From NCBI GenBank assembly GCA_963707905.1, contig CAVPSA010000035.1:30014-94013 (forward strand): a stretch of DNA of 64,000 bases, given 5' to 3'. The notes beneath the pieces are model-generated. The model did no database searches, was not told the DNA's origin, and saw only the letters and a program-made list of their open reading frames with translations. This DNA is from DASXKD01 sp963707905. Its GTDB lineage: Bacteria > Actinomycetota > Actinomycetes > Streptosporangiales > Streptosporangiaceae. Positions 8,412 to 17,445 of this stretch are shown here, piece by piece. The stretch's first letter is position 1, and each line of letters begins with the position of its first letter. The position numbers and the translations under genes were made by a program.

Positions 8412-9536
8412 ATGCGTTTCGGCGGCAGGCGCGTGCCCGGTTACGGTGTGATCGTGGGCTGGCCGGAGGATCCCGACATTCTTTTGACCGCCCCGCGTGG
8501 GCGCCGCTTGTGCTGGGAGCTTGTCGCGGAGATGGCCCGGCCCGCTCAGGCCCGGGTTGGCCCCGCGTGGGGCCAGGCCCGGGTTGACTCACTTGACGTC
8601 GGCCCAGCGGAGCTGGCGGGTGAGCTTATGGCAGCAGCGGGCCAGCGGGACTGGCCCGCTGCCCTGGCTGGCATAGGCGAGGCTGCCCTGCTGGGAGCAC
8701 TGGCCGACTCGGTCGCCTGGGCGATGTACTGGCAGGCGCCGGACGGCGTGGACCGGGCGCTGGCTTACCCGGAGATGACTGAACCGCTGCGGCCGGTAGC
8801 GCGCGCGGTGACCGGCGCGCCAGCGGTCAACTGGTGGTCGAGCGGCATCGAGCCGGGCACCCAGCAGTATGTGGAAGCCGCCGCGGGCAGGCACGGCGTG
8901 GGCCCGGCACTGTCCGGCGCGGCGGACCAGATCGCCGCCTGGCAAGCCGCCGAGGCCGACGATGAACGTGCCGCAGCGGGCCGGCCAGAGGATCCGGCCG
9001 CGAGTTACAGCGGTCACTGGTGGTCCGCGCCCGCGGGCTCGCGGCTGGTGTCCACGACCAGGGCGCTCCCTGGCCTCGGTGCCCTCCAGCTCACCGCGAA
9101 GGAAGACTGGCCCGGATGGGAGAAGGTGAAGTGCTGGCCGGTAACGCCGCGCCGGGTGCCGCGAACTTACGAGATCGCTGGCCCCGATGATTGGGTTGCC
9201 CTGGTTGGCCGCTACCCGCTCGATGTCAGCAGATCCCGGCGGCACGACTGGTGGCGAGTCACCGGGTGGGCTGGCACCTGGCTGATGCCCGACTATGCCG
9301 CTGTCTCCGCTGACTACGACGCGATACACCTCAGTGTCGGCGCCTACCTGACTACAGCGGGCAACGCATTGCCGGTCGGCGAAGCCCGCTGCCTGCTGGC
9401 CGGATGGGACCCGGATGAGACCTACTGGCTGGCTGACATCCTTACCCCAGCCGGTCCGCCCGTCCGCTGGACATGGGAGGGCTGGCCGAACCTCCGCTGG
9501 CGGCCGGAGCCTCCTGATAACCCCGCTCAACCCTGA
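8412..9536 (+). CDS. Hypothetical protein
   Basis: 374 residues, rich in Trp, Ala, Gly and Pro, with no signal peptide, membrane helix or motif that I recognise. Coding character is good throughout and the other strand has no better reading. The middle (about 65-180) is helical in character; the C-terminal 170 residues contain many tryptophans and look like a beta-rich domain. The start is uncertain: the ATG at 8412 has no ribosome site, and a GTG at 8448 is an alternative. It stands alone, with 328 bp before it and about 350 bp after it. Confidence 0.65.
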   Translation: MRFGGRRVPGYGVIVGWPEDPDILLTAPRGRRLCWELVAEMARPAQARVGPAWGQARVDSLDVGPAELAGELMAAAGQRDWPAALAGIGEAALLGALADSVAWAMYWQAPDGVDRALAYPEMTEPLRPVARAVTGAPAVNWWSSGIEPGTQQYVEAAAGRHGVGPALSGAADQIAAWQAAEADDERAAAGRPEDPAASYSGHWWSAPAGSRLVSTTRALPGLGALQLTAKEDWPGWEKVKCWPVTPRRVPRTYEIAGPDDWVALVGRYPLDVSRSRRHDWWRVTGWAGTWLMPDYAAVSADYDAIHLSVGAYLTTAGNALPVGEARCLLAGWDPDETYWLADILTPAGPPVRWTWEGWPNLRWRPEPPDNPAQP

Positions 9537-9889
9537 CAAGAGCGGGGCCGGGAGTTAGGAGTGATCGCCGTTGGCCGAGAGGTCTAGGCGGCCCGCCCTT
9601 CGCCCGCTCGTTGTGACTTCGCCGACGAAAGAATGTGGGTGGAGTGCCAACCACCACAAACGCTGCCGATGCGCCCTGGGGGCGCGGGCTGGGGCGGAGG
9701 CGGGGTGTGGACGATGGTCCCGCAGGAGGCGCCTCGCGGGCGGCGGCTGACTGGCCGACGGCGTTTGGAGCCGACTGCCAGTTTGCCGTTGCCCGCCCCC
9801 AGTCCCAGAAGATCGCCAGCCGGTGATGACCTAGACCCCGGTCAGGGAGATGATGGGCTTTTACGTGCGCCCGATGAGAGGAGGCCGGC
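9537..9889. other. Intergenic region with one dispersed hairpin
   Basis: About 350 bp without a supportable gene. It holds a 30-nt copy of the dispersed hairpin at 9631-9660 and the upstream region of the pyrimidine catabolic operon, with a purine-rich AGAGGAGG before the ATG at 9890. Confidence 0.5.
9631..9660. repeat. Dispersed hairpin element A, single copy
   Basis: GAATGTGGGTGGAGTGCCAA followed by CCACCACAAA. It matches, with about three mismatches in 30, the second unit at 40790-40819 in the cobalamin operon, and resembles the reverse complement of the units at 35142-35201. The unit is itself partly palindromic (GTGG near one end, CCAC near the other). Confidence 0.75.
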
Positions 9890-10732
9890 ATGGCCGACGT
9901 CGTACGTGCCGCCCTGGTTCAGCAGAAGTGGACCGGCGATAAGGACTCGATGGTGAAGAACGCGGTGGCGGCGATCCGCGATGCCGCGGCGCAGGGCGCG
10001 CGTGTCACCTGCCTGCAGGAACTCTTCTACGGCCCGTACTTCTGCCAGGTGCAGGAACCGGAGTGGTACTCCTGGGCCGAGCGAGTGCCCGACGGCCCCA
10101 CCGTGCGGCTGATGTGCGATGTGGCGCGGGAGCACCAGATGGTGCTGATCGTGCCGGTCTATGAGGAAGAGCAGGAGGGCGTCTACTACAACACCGCCGC
10201 GGTCATCGACGCCGACGGCACCTTCCTCGGCAAGCACCGCAAGAACCACATCCCGCAGGTGAAGGGCTTCTGGGAGAAGTACTACTTCCGCCCCGGCAAC
10301 CTCGGGTATCCGGTGTTCGACACCGCGGTGGGCCGGATCGGCGTCTACATCTGCTACGAGCGGCACTTCCCCGAGGGCTGGCGGGCACTCGGCCTGGCCG
10401 GCGCCAAGATCGTCTTCAACCCGTCGGCGACCAGCCGGGGGCTGTCGGAGTACCTGTGGCGGCTGGAACAGACCAGCGCCGCGGTCGCCAACGAGTACTT
10501 CGTGGGCACGATCAACCGGGTCGGAGTCGAGCCACTCGGTGACAACGACTTCTACGGGCAGTCCTACTTCGCCGACCCGCGCGGGCAGATCATGGGCGCG
10601 GCCGCCTCCGACACCGCCGAGGAGGTTGTGGTCCGCGACCTGGACATGGGCCTGCTCGAAGAGGTCCGGCACCTGTGGCAGTTCTACCGGGACCGCCGCC
10701 CGGACTCCTACGGCCCGCTGGCACAGCCGTAA
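9890..10732 (+). CDS. Beta-ureidopropionase / nitrilase-family amidohydrolase
   Basis: 280 residues, a full nitrilase-superfamily domain. The Glu-Lys-Cys triad is visible in CLQELFYGP, KHRKNHIP and YICYERHFPE. The FYGP sequence and the neighbouring dihydropyrimidinase point to N-carbamoyl-beta-alanine amidohydrolase, the last step of reductive pyrimidine breakdown (giving beta-alanine, CO2 and ammonia), although N-carbamoylputrescine amidase relatives look similar. GAGGAGG lies before the ATG. The dihydropyrimidinase starts 11 nt after the stop, so this is the first gene of a three-gene operon. Confidence 0.88.
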   Translation: MADVVRAALVQQKWTGDKDSMVKNAVAAIRDAAAQGARVTCLQELFYGPYFCQVQEPEWYSWAERVPDGPTVRLMCDVAREHQMVLIVPVYEEEQEGVYYNTAAVIDADGTFLGKHRKNHIPQVKGFWEKYYFRPGNLGYPVFDTAVGRIGVYICYERHFPEGWRALGLAGAKIVFNPSATSRGLSEYLWRLEQTSAAVANEYFVGTINRVGVEPLGDNDFYGQSYFADPRGQIMGAAASDTAEEVVVRDLDMGLLEEVRHLWQFYRDRRPDSYGPLAQP

Positions 10733-10743
10733 GGAGGGCTGCC

Positions 10744-12141
10744 ATGCGTATTCTCATCCGCGGCGGCACCGTGGTCACCGCGACCGGGTCGTCGGCCGCC
10801 GACGTGCTCATCGACGGCGAGACCGTCGTCGCCCTGCTCGACCCCGCGCACAGCGGTTCCTTCGCGGGGCTGGCCGACCGCTCGATCGACGCGACGGGCA
10901 AGTACGTGATGCCTGGTGGCATCGACGTGCACACCCACTTCAACATGCCCTTCGGCGGGACCGTCTCGGCCGACGACTTCGAGACCGGCACGCGGGCGGC
11001 CGCCTGGGGCGGCACCACGTCCATCGTGGACTTCGCGGTCCAGCGCAAGGGCTCCACGCTGCGGGAGGCGCTCGACACCTGGCACGCGAAAGCCGAAGGC
11101 AAGGCCAGCATTGACTACGGGTTCCACGCGATCGTCTCCGACATCAACGAGCAGACGCTCAAGGAGATGGACATCCTCGTCGGCGAGGGCGTGACCAGCT
11201 TCAAGATGTTCATGGCCTACCCCGGCGTGCTCTACTCGACCGACGGCGAGATCCTGCAGGGGATGCAGCGGGCCGCCAGCATCGGCGCGACCGTCATGAT
11301 GCACGCGGAGAACGGCATCGCGATCGACGTGCTCGTCGCCCAGGCGCTGGCCAGCGGCCACACCGAACCCGGATGGCACGGCCGGACCCGGCCGGCCGAC
11401 CTGGAGGGCGAGGCCACCTCGCGGGCCATCCGGCTGGCCCAGGTCGCCGGCGTGCCGCTGTACATCGTCCACATGTCCGCCCGCCAGGCGCTCGAGGCCG
11501 TCACCGAGGCCCGCGACGCCGGCCTGAACGTCTTCGCCGAGACCTGCCCGCAGTACCTCTACCTGTCCCAGGACGACCTCGACAAGCCGGGGTTCGAGGG
11601 CGCGAAATATGTCTGCTCGCCCCCGGTCCGGCCCAGCGAGCACTGGGCTCACCTGTGGCGCGGCCTGCGGACCAACGATTTGAGCATCGTCTCCACCGAC
11701 CACTGCCCGTTCTGTTTCAAAGAACAGAAGGAGCTTGGCCGCGGCGACTTCACGAAGATTCCAAACGGGCTGCCCGCGGTCGAGCATCGCATCGACCTGC
11801 TGCACCAGGGCGTGGTGGACGGCGAGCTTTCGCTCGCCCGGTGGGTCGAGGTGAACTCGACCACCCCGGCGCGGATGTTCGGCCTCTACCCCCGCAAGGG
11901 GACGATCGCCCCGGGGTCGGATGCCGACATCGTGGTCTACGATCCGTCGCTGCGGCACGTGCTGTCCGCCGAGACGCACCACATGGCGGTGGACTACTCC
12001 GCGTTCGAGGGCATGGCGGTACAGGGCGGGGTCAGCGTGGTGATGTCCCGCGGCGAGATCCTGGTCAGCGACGGGCAGTGGCACGGCCAGGCGGGGCGGG
12101 GCCGGTTCCTGCCCCGGGGCGAGTGCCAGTACCTCAGGTGA
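10744..12141 (+). CDS. hydA: Dihydropyrimidinase / D-hydantoinase
   Basis: 465 residues, the usual length. Amidohydrolase metal motifs are visible: IDVHTHF, the lysine that is carboxylated in SFKMFMAYPG, later histidines in MMHAENG and YIVHMSA, and the metal aspartate in STDHCPF. It opens the ring of dihydrouracil, dihydrothymine or hydantoins. AAGGAGG is 6-7 nt before the ATG. It sits between beta-ureidopropionase, which acts on its product, and an LLM oxidoreductase, an arrangement typical of actinobacterial pyrimidine or hydantoin operons. Confidence 0.93.
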   Translation: MRILIRGGTVVTATGSSAADVLIDGETVVALLDPAHSGSFAGLADRSIDATGKYVMPGGIDVHTHFNMPFGGTVSADDFETGTRAAAWGGTTSIVDFAVQRKGSTLREALDTWHAKAEGKASIDYGFHAIVSDINEQTLKEMDILVGEGVTSFKMFMAYPGVLYSTDGEILQGMQRAASIGATVMMHAENGIAIDVLVAQALASGHTEPGWHGRTRPADLEGEATSRAIRLAQVAGVPLYIVHMSARQALEAVTEARDAGLNVFAETCPQYLYLSQDDLDKPGFEGAKYVCSPPVRPSEHWAHLWRGLRTNDLSIVSTDHCPFCFKEQKELGRGDFTKIPNGLPAVEHRIDLLHQGVVDGELSLARWVEVNSTTPARMFGLYPRKGTIAPGSDADIVVYDPSLRHVLSAETHHMAVDYSAFEGMAVQGGVSVVMSRGEILVSDGQWHGQAGRGRFLPRGECQYLR

Positions 12142-12151
12142 GGGGGGCTTG

Positions 12152-13147
12152 ATGGATATCGGCTTGGTGCTGCAGACCGATCCGCCGTGGAGCCGGGTGG
12201 CCGAACTGGCCGCCAGGGCGGATCTGGGCGGGTTCAGCCATGTCTGGACGTTCGACTCGAGCGTGCTCTGGCAGGAACCGTTCGTCATCTACTCGCAGAT
12301 CCTCGGCCGGACCTCGCACGTCAAGGTCGGCCCGATGGTAACCAACCCGCTGTCGCGGGAGCTGTCGGTGACCGCGTCGCTGTTCGCCACGCTGAACGAC
12401 ATGTTCGGCAACCGCACCGTCTGCGGCATCGGCCGCGGGGACTCCGCCATGCGCGTCCTGGGCCGGGCACCGTCGTCACTGGCCACCCTCGGCCACGCCA
12501 TCAACGTGATCAGGGACCTGGCCGAGGGCCGGGAGGTCGACTACGACGGCACGAAGGTCCGCATCCCGTGGGTGCGGGACGGCCGGCTGGAGGTGTGGAT
12601 GGCGGCGTACGGGCCAAAGGCGCTGAAGGTGTGCGGTGCGGAGGCCGACGGCTTCATCCTGCAGTGCGCCGACCCGGACATCGCCCGGTGGACCATCGGC
12701 GCCGTCCGGGCGGCAGCCGAGGCGGCGGGCCGGGATCCCTCGGCACTGACGATCTGCATCGCCGCGCCCGCCTACGTCGGCGGCGACTATGCGCATATGC
12801 GGGATCAGACCCGCTGGTTCGGCGGCATGGTCGGCAATCACGTCGCCGACCTGGTGTCCCGCTACGGCGACACGGGGGACGCGGTGCCCCGGGCGCTCAC
12901 CGACTACATCAAGGCGCGCGAGGGCTACGACTACGCCCACCACGGCAAGGCGGGCAACCCGTCCACGGACTTCGTGCCCGACGACATCGTGGACCGGTTC
13001 TGCCTGCTCGGGCCGCCAGAGCGGCACGTGGACCGGCTGGCGGAACTGCGCGAGATCGGCGCCGACAACTTCAGCATCTACCTCATGCACGACGCGCAGG
13101 ACGCCACCCTGGACGCTTACACCAGCCGGGTGGTCGGCGCGGTCTGA
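12152..13147 (+). CDS. LLM-class F420-dependent oxidoreductase
   Basis: 331 residues with a luciferase-like TIM barrel: MDIGLVLQTDPP at the start and the family's AAYGPKALKVCG. It fits the LLM subfamily that travels with hydantoinase genes (TIGR03842 type), which presumably uses reduced F420 or FMN. The reaction is not established; a dihydropyrimidine or hydantoin redox step is plausible from context. The ATG at 12152 is preferred over an adjacent TTG. It starts 10 nt after the hydantoinase stop, behind a G-rich ribosome site. Confidence 0.85.
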   Translation: MDIGLVLQTDPPWSRVAELAARADLGGFSHVWTFDSSVLWQEPFVIYSQILGRTSHVKVGPMVTNPLSRELSVTASLFATLNDMFGNRTVCGIGRGDSAMRVLGRAPSSLATLGHAINVIRDLAEGREVDYDGTKVRIPWVRDGRLEVWMAAYGPKALKVCGAEADGFILQCADPDIARWTIGAVRAAAEAAGRDPSALTICIAAPAYVGGDYAHMRDQTRWFGGMVGNHVADLVSRYGDTGDAVPRALTDYIKAREGYDYAHHGKAGNPSTDFVPDDIVDRFCLLGPPERHVDRLAELREIGADNFSIYLMHDAQDATLDAYTSRVVGAV

Positions 13148-13205
13148 CCGGCTGCGGCCGGGCCGCGCTGGCCGGCCGGCAGAACCAAGACCGACAGGAC
13201 CCGTC

Positions 13206-14750
13206 CTAGTCGAGGGCGGAGCCCGCGGCGCCTTTCTTATCGTGGCCATTGGCCTTGCCGTGGGATGCACCGCCTTGCTGTCCGCCACCCTGCTGATTGC
13301 CGTCACCCTGCTGGCCGCCGCCGCCCGGCTGGCTGTGCCGCTGCTGCGTGCGGGCCGCGGTCAGGATGACCGTGCTGCCCACCGGCCGCTGGCCGGCGGG
13401 CTGCACCGACAGCACCGTCCCCGGAGGCTGCTCATCGCTGCGCCGCCACACGATGCGGACGAACAGGCCCTGCTGGTGGAGCCGGCGCACGGCCGTGGTG
13501 ACCGGCAGCCCGATCAGCGGGCCGGGCCTGACCTCCACGGTCGCCGCCTGCGCGGACCCGGGCCGGAACGGGCCGGACGGCGTGGCCGAGGGAACCGTGC
13601 CCGCATGCGGCGCGGGCCCGGGGCCGATCGCGCTTCCGATAAGGAAGGCGGCGGCGATGATCACGACCACGACCGCCGCGGGCAGCACGGCCCGGTGCAG
13701 CGTGCGCCGCGCCCGGTGCTGCGGGGGCACCGCTGGCGGGCGTGCCCGCAGATGGTGGGTAACCATCTCCGCCGCGGGGACGGGCGCGTGCGCTTCCGCG
13801 TCCCTGGCCAGGTGCCGCCCGGGCGGCCCCGCGGCCGCCGCCCGGACCGGCCCGGCGGCCGCAGCCACACCTGGGTACCGGGCCGCCTGCTCCGCCACCG
13901 TGACGGCCGGGTCCCCGTACCGTGAGGCCGCGCCCGCTACCAGGCGGGTGGCCAGCTGGCCGGCCCGCCGGGCGACCTCGCCAGCGCTGCGCGGCCGGTC
14001 CGCGGGATCCTTGGCGGTCAGCTCAACGACCAGCGTGACCACGTCCCCGGGCAGCTCGCACGGCAGCGGTGGCAGCGGGCGCTCCCGGTGAGCCAGCGCC
14101 ACCGCCAGCGCGGGGCCGGTGAACGGCGGTGCGCCCGTCAGGCACTGATAGGCCACGATGCCCAGCGAGTACAGGTCGCTGGCTGATGTGGCGGGCGCTC
14201 CTGTCACCCGCTCCGGTGCCAGGTAGCCCGGCGTCCCCAGGAGCTGGCCGGTGACGGTGACCGGCGCGGAGTCCGCGGCCTGTGCGATGCCGAAGTCGGT
14301 GACCTTCACGATGCCACCCGGGGCGAGCAGCAGGTTGGCCGGCTTGATGTCCCTGTGCACCAAGCCCGCCAGGTGCGCCGCGTGCAGGCCGGCCGCGGTC
14401 TGGGCGACTATGTCCAGGCACCGGGCCGGGTCCAGCGGCCCCGCGGCCAGCGCCTCGGCCAAGGACGGCCCGTCCACCAGCTCCATCACCAGGAACGGCG
14501 GCTGCGGCGGAGCCGGCTCGCCGTAGTCGTAGATCCGGGCGATGTTCTCGTGCGCCAGCCCTCCGGCGTGCTGCGCCTCCGCGCGAAACCGGGTGAGTGC
14601 CTCGGCATTGCCGAGATGCAGCAGCTTGATCGCCACCGCCCTGGCCAGGACGAGGTCGGTCGCCCGCCAGACTTCGCTGAACCCGCCTGCGCCGATCTTC
14701 TCCGCCAGCGCATACCGGCGGCCGAGGACAACGCTGCCGGATGCTCCCAT
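13206..14750 (-). CDS. Membrane PASTA Ser/Thr protein kinase
   Basis: 514 residues. The kinase domain covers about 10-270: glycine loop GAGGFSEV (20-27), catalytic lysine K42, H132-R-D134 with KPAN, D152-F-G154, and the APE motif in YLAPE. A juxtamembrane linker leads to one membrane helix (about 358-378). Outside is a single PASTA repeat (about 410-465), then a Gly/Gln-rich tail ending in a basic segment. PknB-like kinases usually have several PASTA repeats that sense peptidoglycan, so one copy is minimal. The gene stands alone, with the PhyH gene about 30 bp upstream on the same strand. Confidence 0.92.
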   Translation of the reverse strand: MGASGSVVLGRRYALAEKIGAGGFSEVWRATDLVLARAVAIKLLHLGNAEALTRFRAEAQHAGGLAHENIARIYDYGEPAPPQPPFLVMELVDGPSLAEALAAGPLDPARCLDIVAQTAAGLHAAHLAGLVHRDIKPANLLLAPGGIVKVTDFGIAQAADSAPVTVTGQLLGTPGYLAPERVTGAPATSASDLYSLGIVAYQCLTGAPPFTGPALAVALAHRERPLPPLPCELPGDVVTLVVELTAKDPADRPRSAGEVARRAGQLATRLVAGAASRYGDPAVTVAEQAARYPGVAAAAGPVRAAAAGPPGRHLARDAEAHAPVPAAEMVTHHLRARPPAVPPQHRARRTLHRAVLPAAVVVVIIAAAFLIGSAIGPGPAPHAGTVPSATPSGPFRPGSAQAATVEVRPGPLIGLPVTTAVRRLHQQGLFVRIVWRRSDEQPPGTVLSVQPAGQRPVGSTVILTAARTQQRHSQPGGGGQQGDGNQQGGGQQGGASHGKANGHDKKGAAGSALD

Positions 14751-14782
14751 GTACCGCGGCTACCCGCTGGTACAGACGCTAA

Positions 14783-15643
14783 TCACCCGCCGGGCCGGTC
14801 AGCTGCCGGCGGCCACATCACGGGGAACAGCGGATGGTCCAGTTCCGCCCCGGCAGCCAGCTCGCGGTCCAGGCCCTCGAACGGCGGCGAGGTGCGCCAG
14901 GCACGCGGCGCGAACGTGGCGGCGGCCGACAGATAACGCAGCGACAGGACCCGCCGCCGCCCCGGGTAGGGGAACCCGGGAGCCCCGTGCACGGTCAGGA
15001 AGTCGAAGAAGATGGCATCACCGGGAGCCAGCTCGAACCGGCGGATGTCGTAGCCGCCGGGGTCGGCGTCGATGTCCGGCAGTTCGGCGAGGCTGCCCTC
15101 GGGAAACCAGCGTGCCTCCCTGCTCATGAAGGTGCGCGGCATGAGCCACGGCCCGCCGTGCGTGCCAGCCACCAGTTCCAGGCAGCCATCCTCGGGCACT
15201 GGATCCACCGGAATCCAGGCGCTCACGCCGCGGCCGTCCACGTTGTAGTACGGCTGGTCCTGGTGCCAGGGGGTGCGCTGGCTCGTCCCGCCCTCCTTCA
15301 CCAGCACGTGATCGTGGTAGAAGCGGACCTGCGGGGTGAGCATCAGCGTGGCCGCTATCCGCGGGATCCGCGAGTGACGTGCCAGTTCCTCGATGCCGGG
15401 GACGTCCTGCCACCGGCAGAAGTCCTCGGTGAACCTGCCGGGGTCGCCGGGCGCACTGGCCACCAGGGCCAGCGGCCCCGGGCTGGCCAGGACCGCCTCG
15501 ACGGCCGCGGCGGCGGCCGCCACCTCGCCGGGGTCCAGGGCGGAACGCACGCAGACCACTCCGTCGCGGGCGAACGCCTCCGCCAGCTCGGCCGCTCCGG
15601 GCATCGGCTCCATCGGCACTCGGGGCACGGTGCCGCCAGGCAC
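14783..15643 (-). CDS. Phytanoyl-CoA dioxygenase family protein
   Basis: 286 residues, a Fe(II)/2-oxoglutarate-dependent PhyH-type oxygenase. The iron site is visible as the His-x-Asp in WHQDQPYYN and the distal His in VHGAPGF, with the 2-oxoglutarate-binding Arg near RRRVLSLRY. The substrate is unknown; family members hydroxylate lipids, amino acids and natural products. The GTG at 15643 is supported by GGAGGGG about 6 nt upstream. A different frame overlaps its 5' two-thirds (see 15018-16127). Confidence 0.88.
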   Translation of the reverse strand: MPGGTVPRVPMEPMPGAAELAEAFARDGVVCVRSALDPGEVAAAAAAVEAVLASPGPLALVASAPGDPGRFTEDFCRWQDVPGIEELARHSRIPRIAATLMLTPQVRFYHDHVLVKEGGTSQRTPWHQDQPYYNVDGRGVSAWIPVDPVPEDGCLELVAGTHGGPWLMPRTFMSREARWFPEGSLAELPDIDADPGGYDIRRFELAPGDAIFFDFLTVHGAPGFPYPGRRRVLSLRYLSAAATFAPRAWRTSPPFEGLDRELAAGAELDHPLFPVMWPPAADRPGG

Positions 15644-16127
15644 GCCGCCGCCCCTCCCCCTTTCTCTGCTGCGGGGACTTACCTGGCGATCCTAATGAGC
15701 CGGGTTCGCCGGGCCCGCAGCCAGCCTCCCCGGCACCGTCGCTGCCGAACGCGTAGGCATGGAGGAAGGCCAGCAGCCTGGCGTGTGCCTCAAGGAGGCT
15801 GGCCGCCTGGCCGGGCTGGGCCGCGGCCAGCTCCTGCAGATCCGCCCGGACGTCGCCGACCAGCCCGGCCATCCCGGCGACCAGGGCAGCCGCGTCGGTG
15901 AGCCCCTCCAGGTCACGGTCGGCACGGTCGATGATCTCGCGGCGCACCAGCAGGTCGGCAAACTCCTGGGAGCAGCCGAGGCCGGCCTCGAGCAGGTCGC
16001 TCCAGCGGCGGCAGGTCCGCCGCAGGCCAGCGCGGGCCCGGTACCCGGCGAAGATGGACTCCCACTGCTGGGCGATGAACTCCTCCCAGCCGAGTGCCAT
16101 CAGTTCTTCGAGATCGTGGTCGTACAC
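15018..16127 (-). CDS. Hypothetical protein with uncertain 3' end
   Basis: From the GTG at 16127 to about 15690 the translation looks like a real, mostly helical protein with balanced residue use (GWEEFIAQQWESIFAGYRA and RREIIDRADRDLEGL). Beyond that the same frame runs 626 bp antiphase to the PhyH gene and has arginine-rich shadow character. A stop codon lies at 15692-15694 in the neighbouring frame, so a one-base indel near 15700-15720 would end the protein naturally just before the PhyH start. I therefore trust only about 145 residues. The family is not recognised. Confidence 0.4.
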   Translation of the reverse strand: MYDHDLEELMALGWEEFIAQQWESIFAGYRARAGLRRTCRRWSDLLEAGLGCSQEFADLLVRREIIDRADRDLEGLTDAAALVAGMAGLVGDVRADLQELAAAQPGQAASLLEAHARLLAFLHAYAFGSDGAGEAGCGPGEPGSLGSPGKSPQQRKGEGRRRAWRHRAPSADGADARSGRAGGGVRPRRSGLRAFRPGPRRGGGRRRGRRGGPGQPGAAGPGGQCARRPRQVHRGLLPVAGRPRHRGTGTSLADPADSGHADAHPAGPLLPRSRAGEGGRDEPAHPLAPGPAVLQRGRPRRERLDSGGSSARGWLPGTGGWHARRAVAHAAHLHEQGGTLVSRGQPRRTAGHRRRPRRLRHPPVRAGSR

Positions 16128-16264
16128 GGGCGCCAGACTACGGCCACCGCGCCGAACCGGCAGGCCCGCGGCCGGGCCGCCCGGAGCGACATTGCGCCGG
16201 CCGCGTAATGCGCTGGCAGCGTAAGCCGGTGTGCGGCTGAGCACCGCCGCATTTCAATGCAGTG

Positions 16265-17254
16265 ATGGAGATCTTGATTCTGGGTGGAACCGCCTGGCTG
16301 GGCGGTGAGTACGCACGCCAGGCACTGGCCCGTGGGCACGGGGTGACCTGCCTGGCCCGGGGAAAGGCCGGGCCGGTGGCGGACGGGGCGGTGCTGGCCG
16401 CCGCCGACCGGAGCGATCCGGGGGGCTACGCGAAAGTGGCCGGCCGCGACTGGGACGCGGTGCTTGAGGTGTCCTGGCAGCCGGGCTTCGTCCGGGACGC
16501 GGTGACGGCGCTGGGCGGCCGGGCACGGCACTGGACCTACGTGTCGTCCGGCAGTGTCTACGCCTCACACGCCGCCCTGGCCGACGACGAGTCGGCGGAG
16601 GTGCTCCCGGCGGCCGATGCCGACGTGGCCAGCATGGAGCAGTACGGCGAGGCGAAGGTCGCGTGCGAACGGGCGTCCGCACCGGCTGCGGGCGGCCGGC
16701 TGCTGATCGCACGGGCCGGCCTTATCGGCGGCCCCGGCGACCACAGCGACCGGTCCGGCTACTGGGTCGCCCGCGCGGCACGGGACCCGGCAGGCCCGAT
16801 GCTGGTGCCCGGCTGCCCCGGCCTGGCGACGCAGGTCATCGACGTGCGTGACCTCGCGGCCTGGCTGCTCGCCTGCGCGGAGGCGGGCGTCACGGGGACC
16901 TATGACGCCGTCGGCCCGGTCGTGCCGTTCGGCGAGTGGATCGAACTGTCCCGCGCGGCGGGCGGCCATACCGGGCCGGTAGTCCCCGCCGAGCCTGCCT
17001 GGCTGCGCGAGCAGGGAGTCGAGGAGTACATGGGCGAGGAGTCGCTGCCGATGTGGGTGGCGGAGCCCGGCTGGGAGGGCTTTTCCGCGCGCAGCGGTGC
17101 GGCGGCGCTGGGCACCGGGCTGCTGCGGCACCGGCCGCGTACCGAACTGCTTGCCGACACCCTGGCCTGGGAACGTGCCCAGGGGCTTGACCGGCACCGG
17201 AAGGCCGGGCTGAGCCCGCAGCGGGAACGCGGCCTGCTGCAGGCGCTCGGCTGA
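16265..17254 (+). CDS. NAD-dependent epimerase/dehydratase family protein
   Basis: About 329 residues with the Rossmann start ILILGGTAWLGGEYA of extended SDR proteins (isoflavone-reductase or NmrA-like epimerases). The catalytic Tyr-x-x-x-Lys appears as YGEAK. The substrate is unknown. A GTG immediately precedes the ATG and there is no clear ribosome site, so the mRNA may be leaderless. A paralogue lies at 57987-58961. A strong hairpin follows 13 bp after the stop. Confidence 0.8.
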   Translation: MEILILGGTAWLGGEYARQALARGHGVTCLARGKAGPVADGAVLAAADRSDPGGYAKVAGRDWDAVLEVSWQPGFVRDAVTALGGRARHWTYVSSGSVYASHAALADDESAEVLPAADADVASMEQYGEAKVACERASAPAAGGRLLIARAGLIGGPGDHSDRSGYWVARAARDPAGPMLVPGCPGLATQVIDVRDLAAWLLACAEAGVTGTYDAVGPVVPFGEWIELSRAAGGHTGPVVPAEPAWLREQGVEEYMGEESLPMWVAEPGWEGFSARSGAAALGTGLLRHRPRTELLADTLAWERAQGLDRHRKAGLSPQRERGLLQALG

Positions 17255-17267
17255 TCGCACAGCGCCA

Positions 17268-17302
17268 GGCGCCCCGCCGGAGCGGCGCTCCGGCGGGGCG
17301 CC
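17268..17302. terminator. Strong GC hairpin after epimerase gene
   Basis: A 16-bp perfect stem, GCGCCCCGCCGGAGC with its complement, around a 3-nt loop. There is no T-tract, as is common for hairpins that end transcription in GC-rich actinobacteria. It lies between the ends of the epimerase and the converging STAS gene and may serve both. Confidence 0.75.
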
Positions 17303-17445
17303 CGCCTCCCCAGGGTGCGCTCCGGAGAAGGCACTGCCCGGGCTTCTGCTTTAGCCGGAGCGAGACTTATCCCAGCCGCCAGGTGCGGTACTCGGGCCAC
17401 GAGCGGCGGGAATACCAGCAACAGCATCAACAACGGCACATTCAG

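Noticed and set aside
8143..8451. Plus-strand frame of about 100 codons
   Set aside because: No ribosome site, no recognisable sequence, and it overlaps the better-coded gene at 8412.
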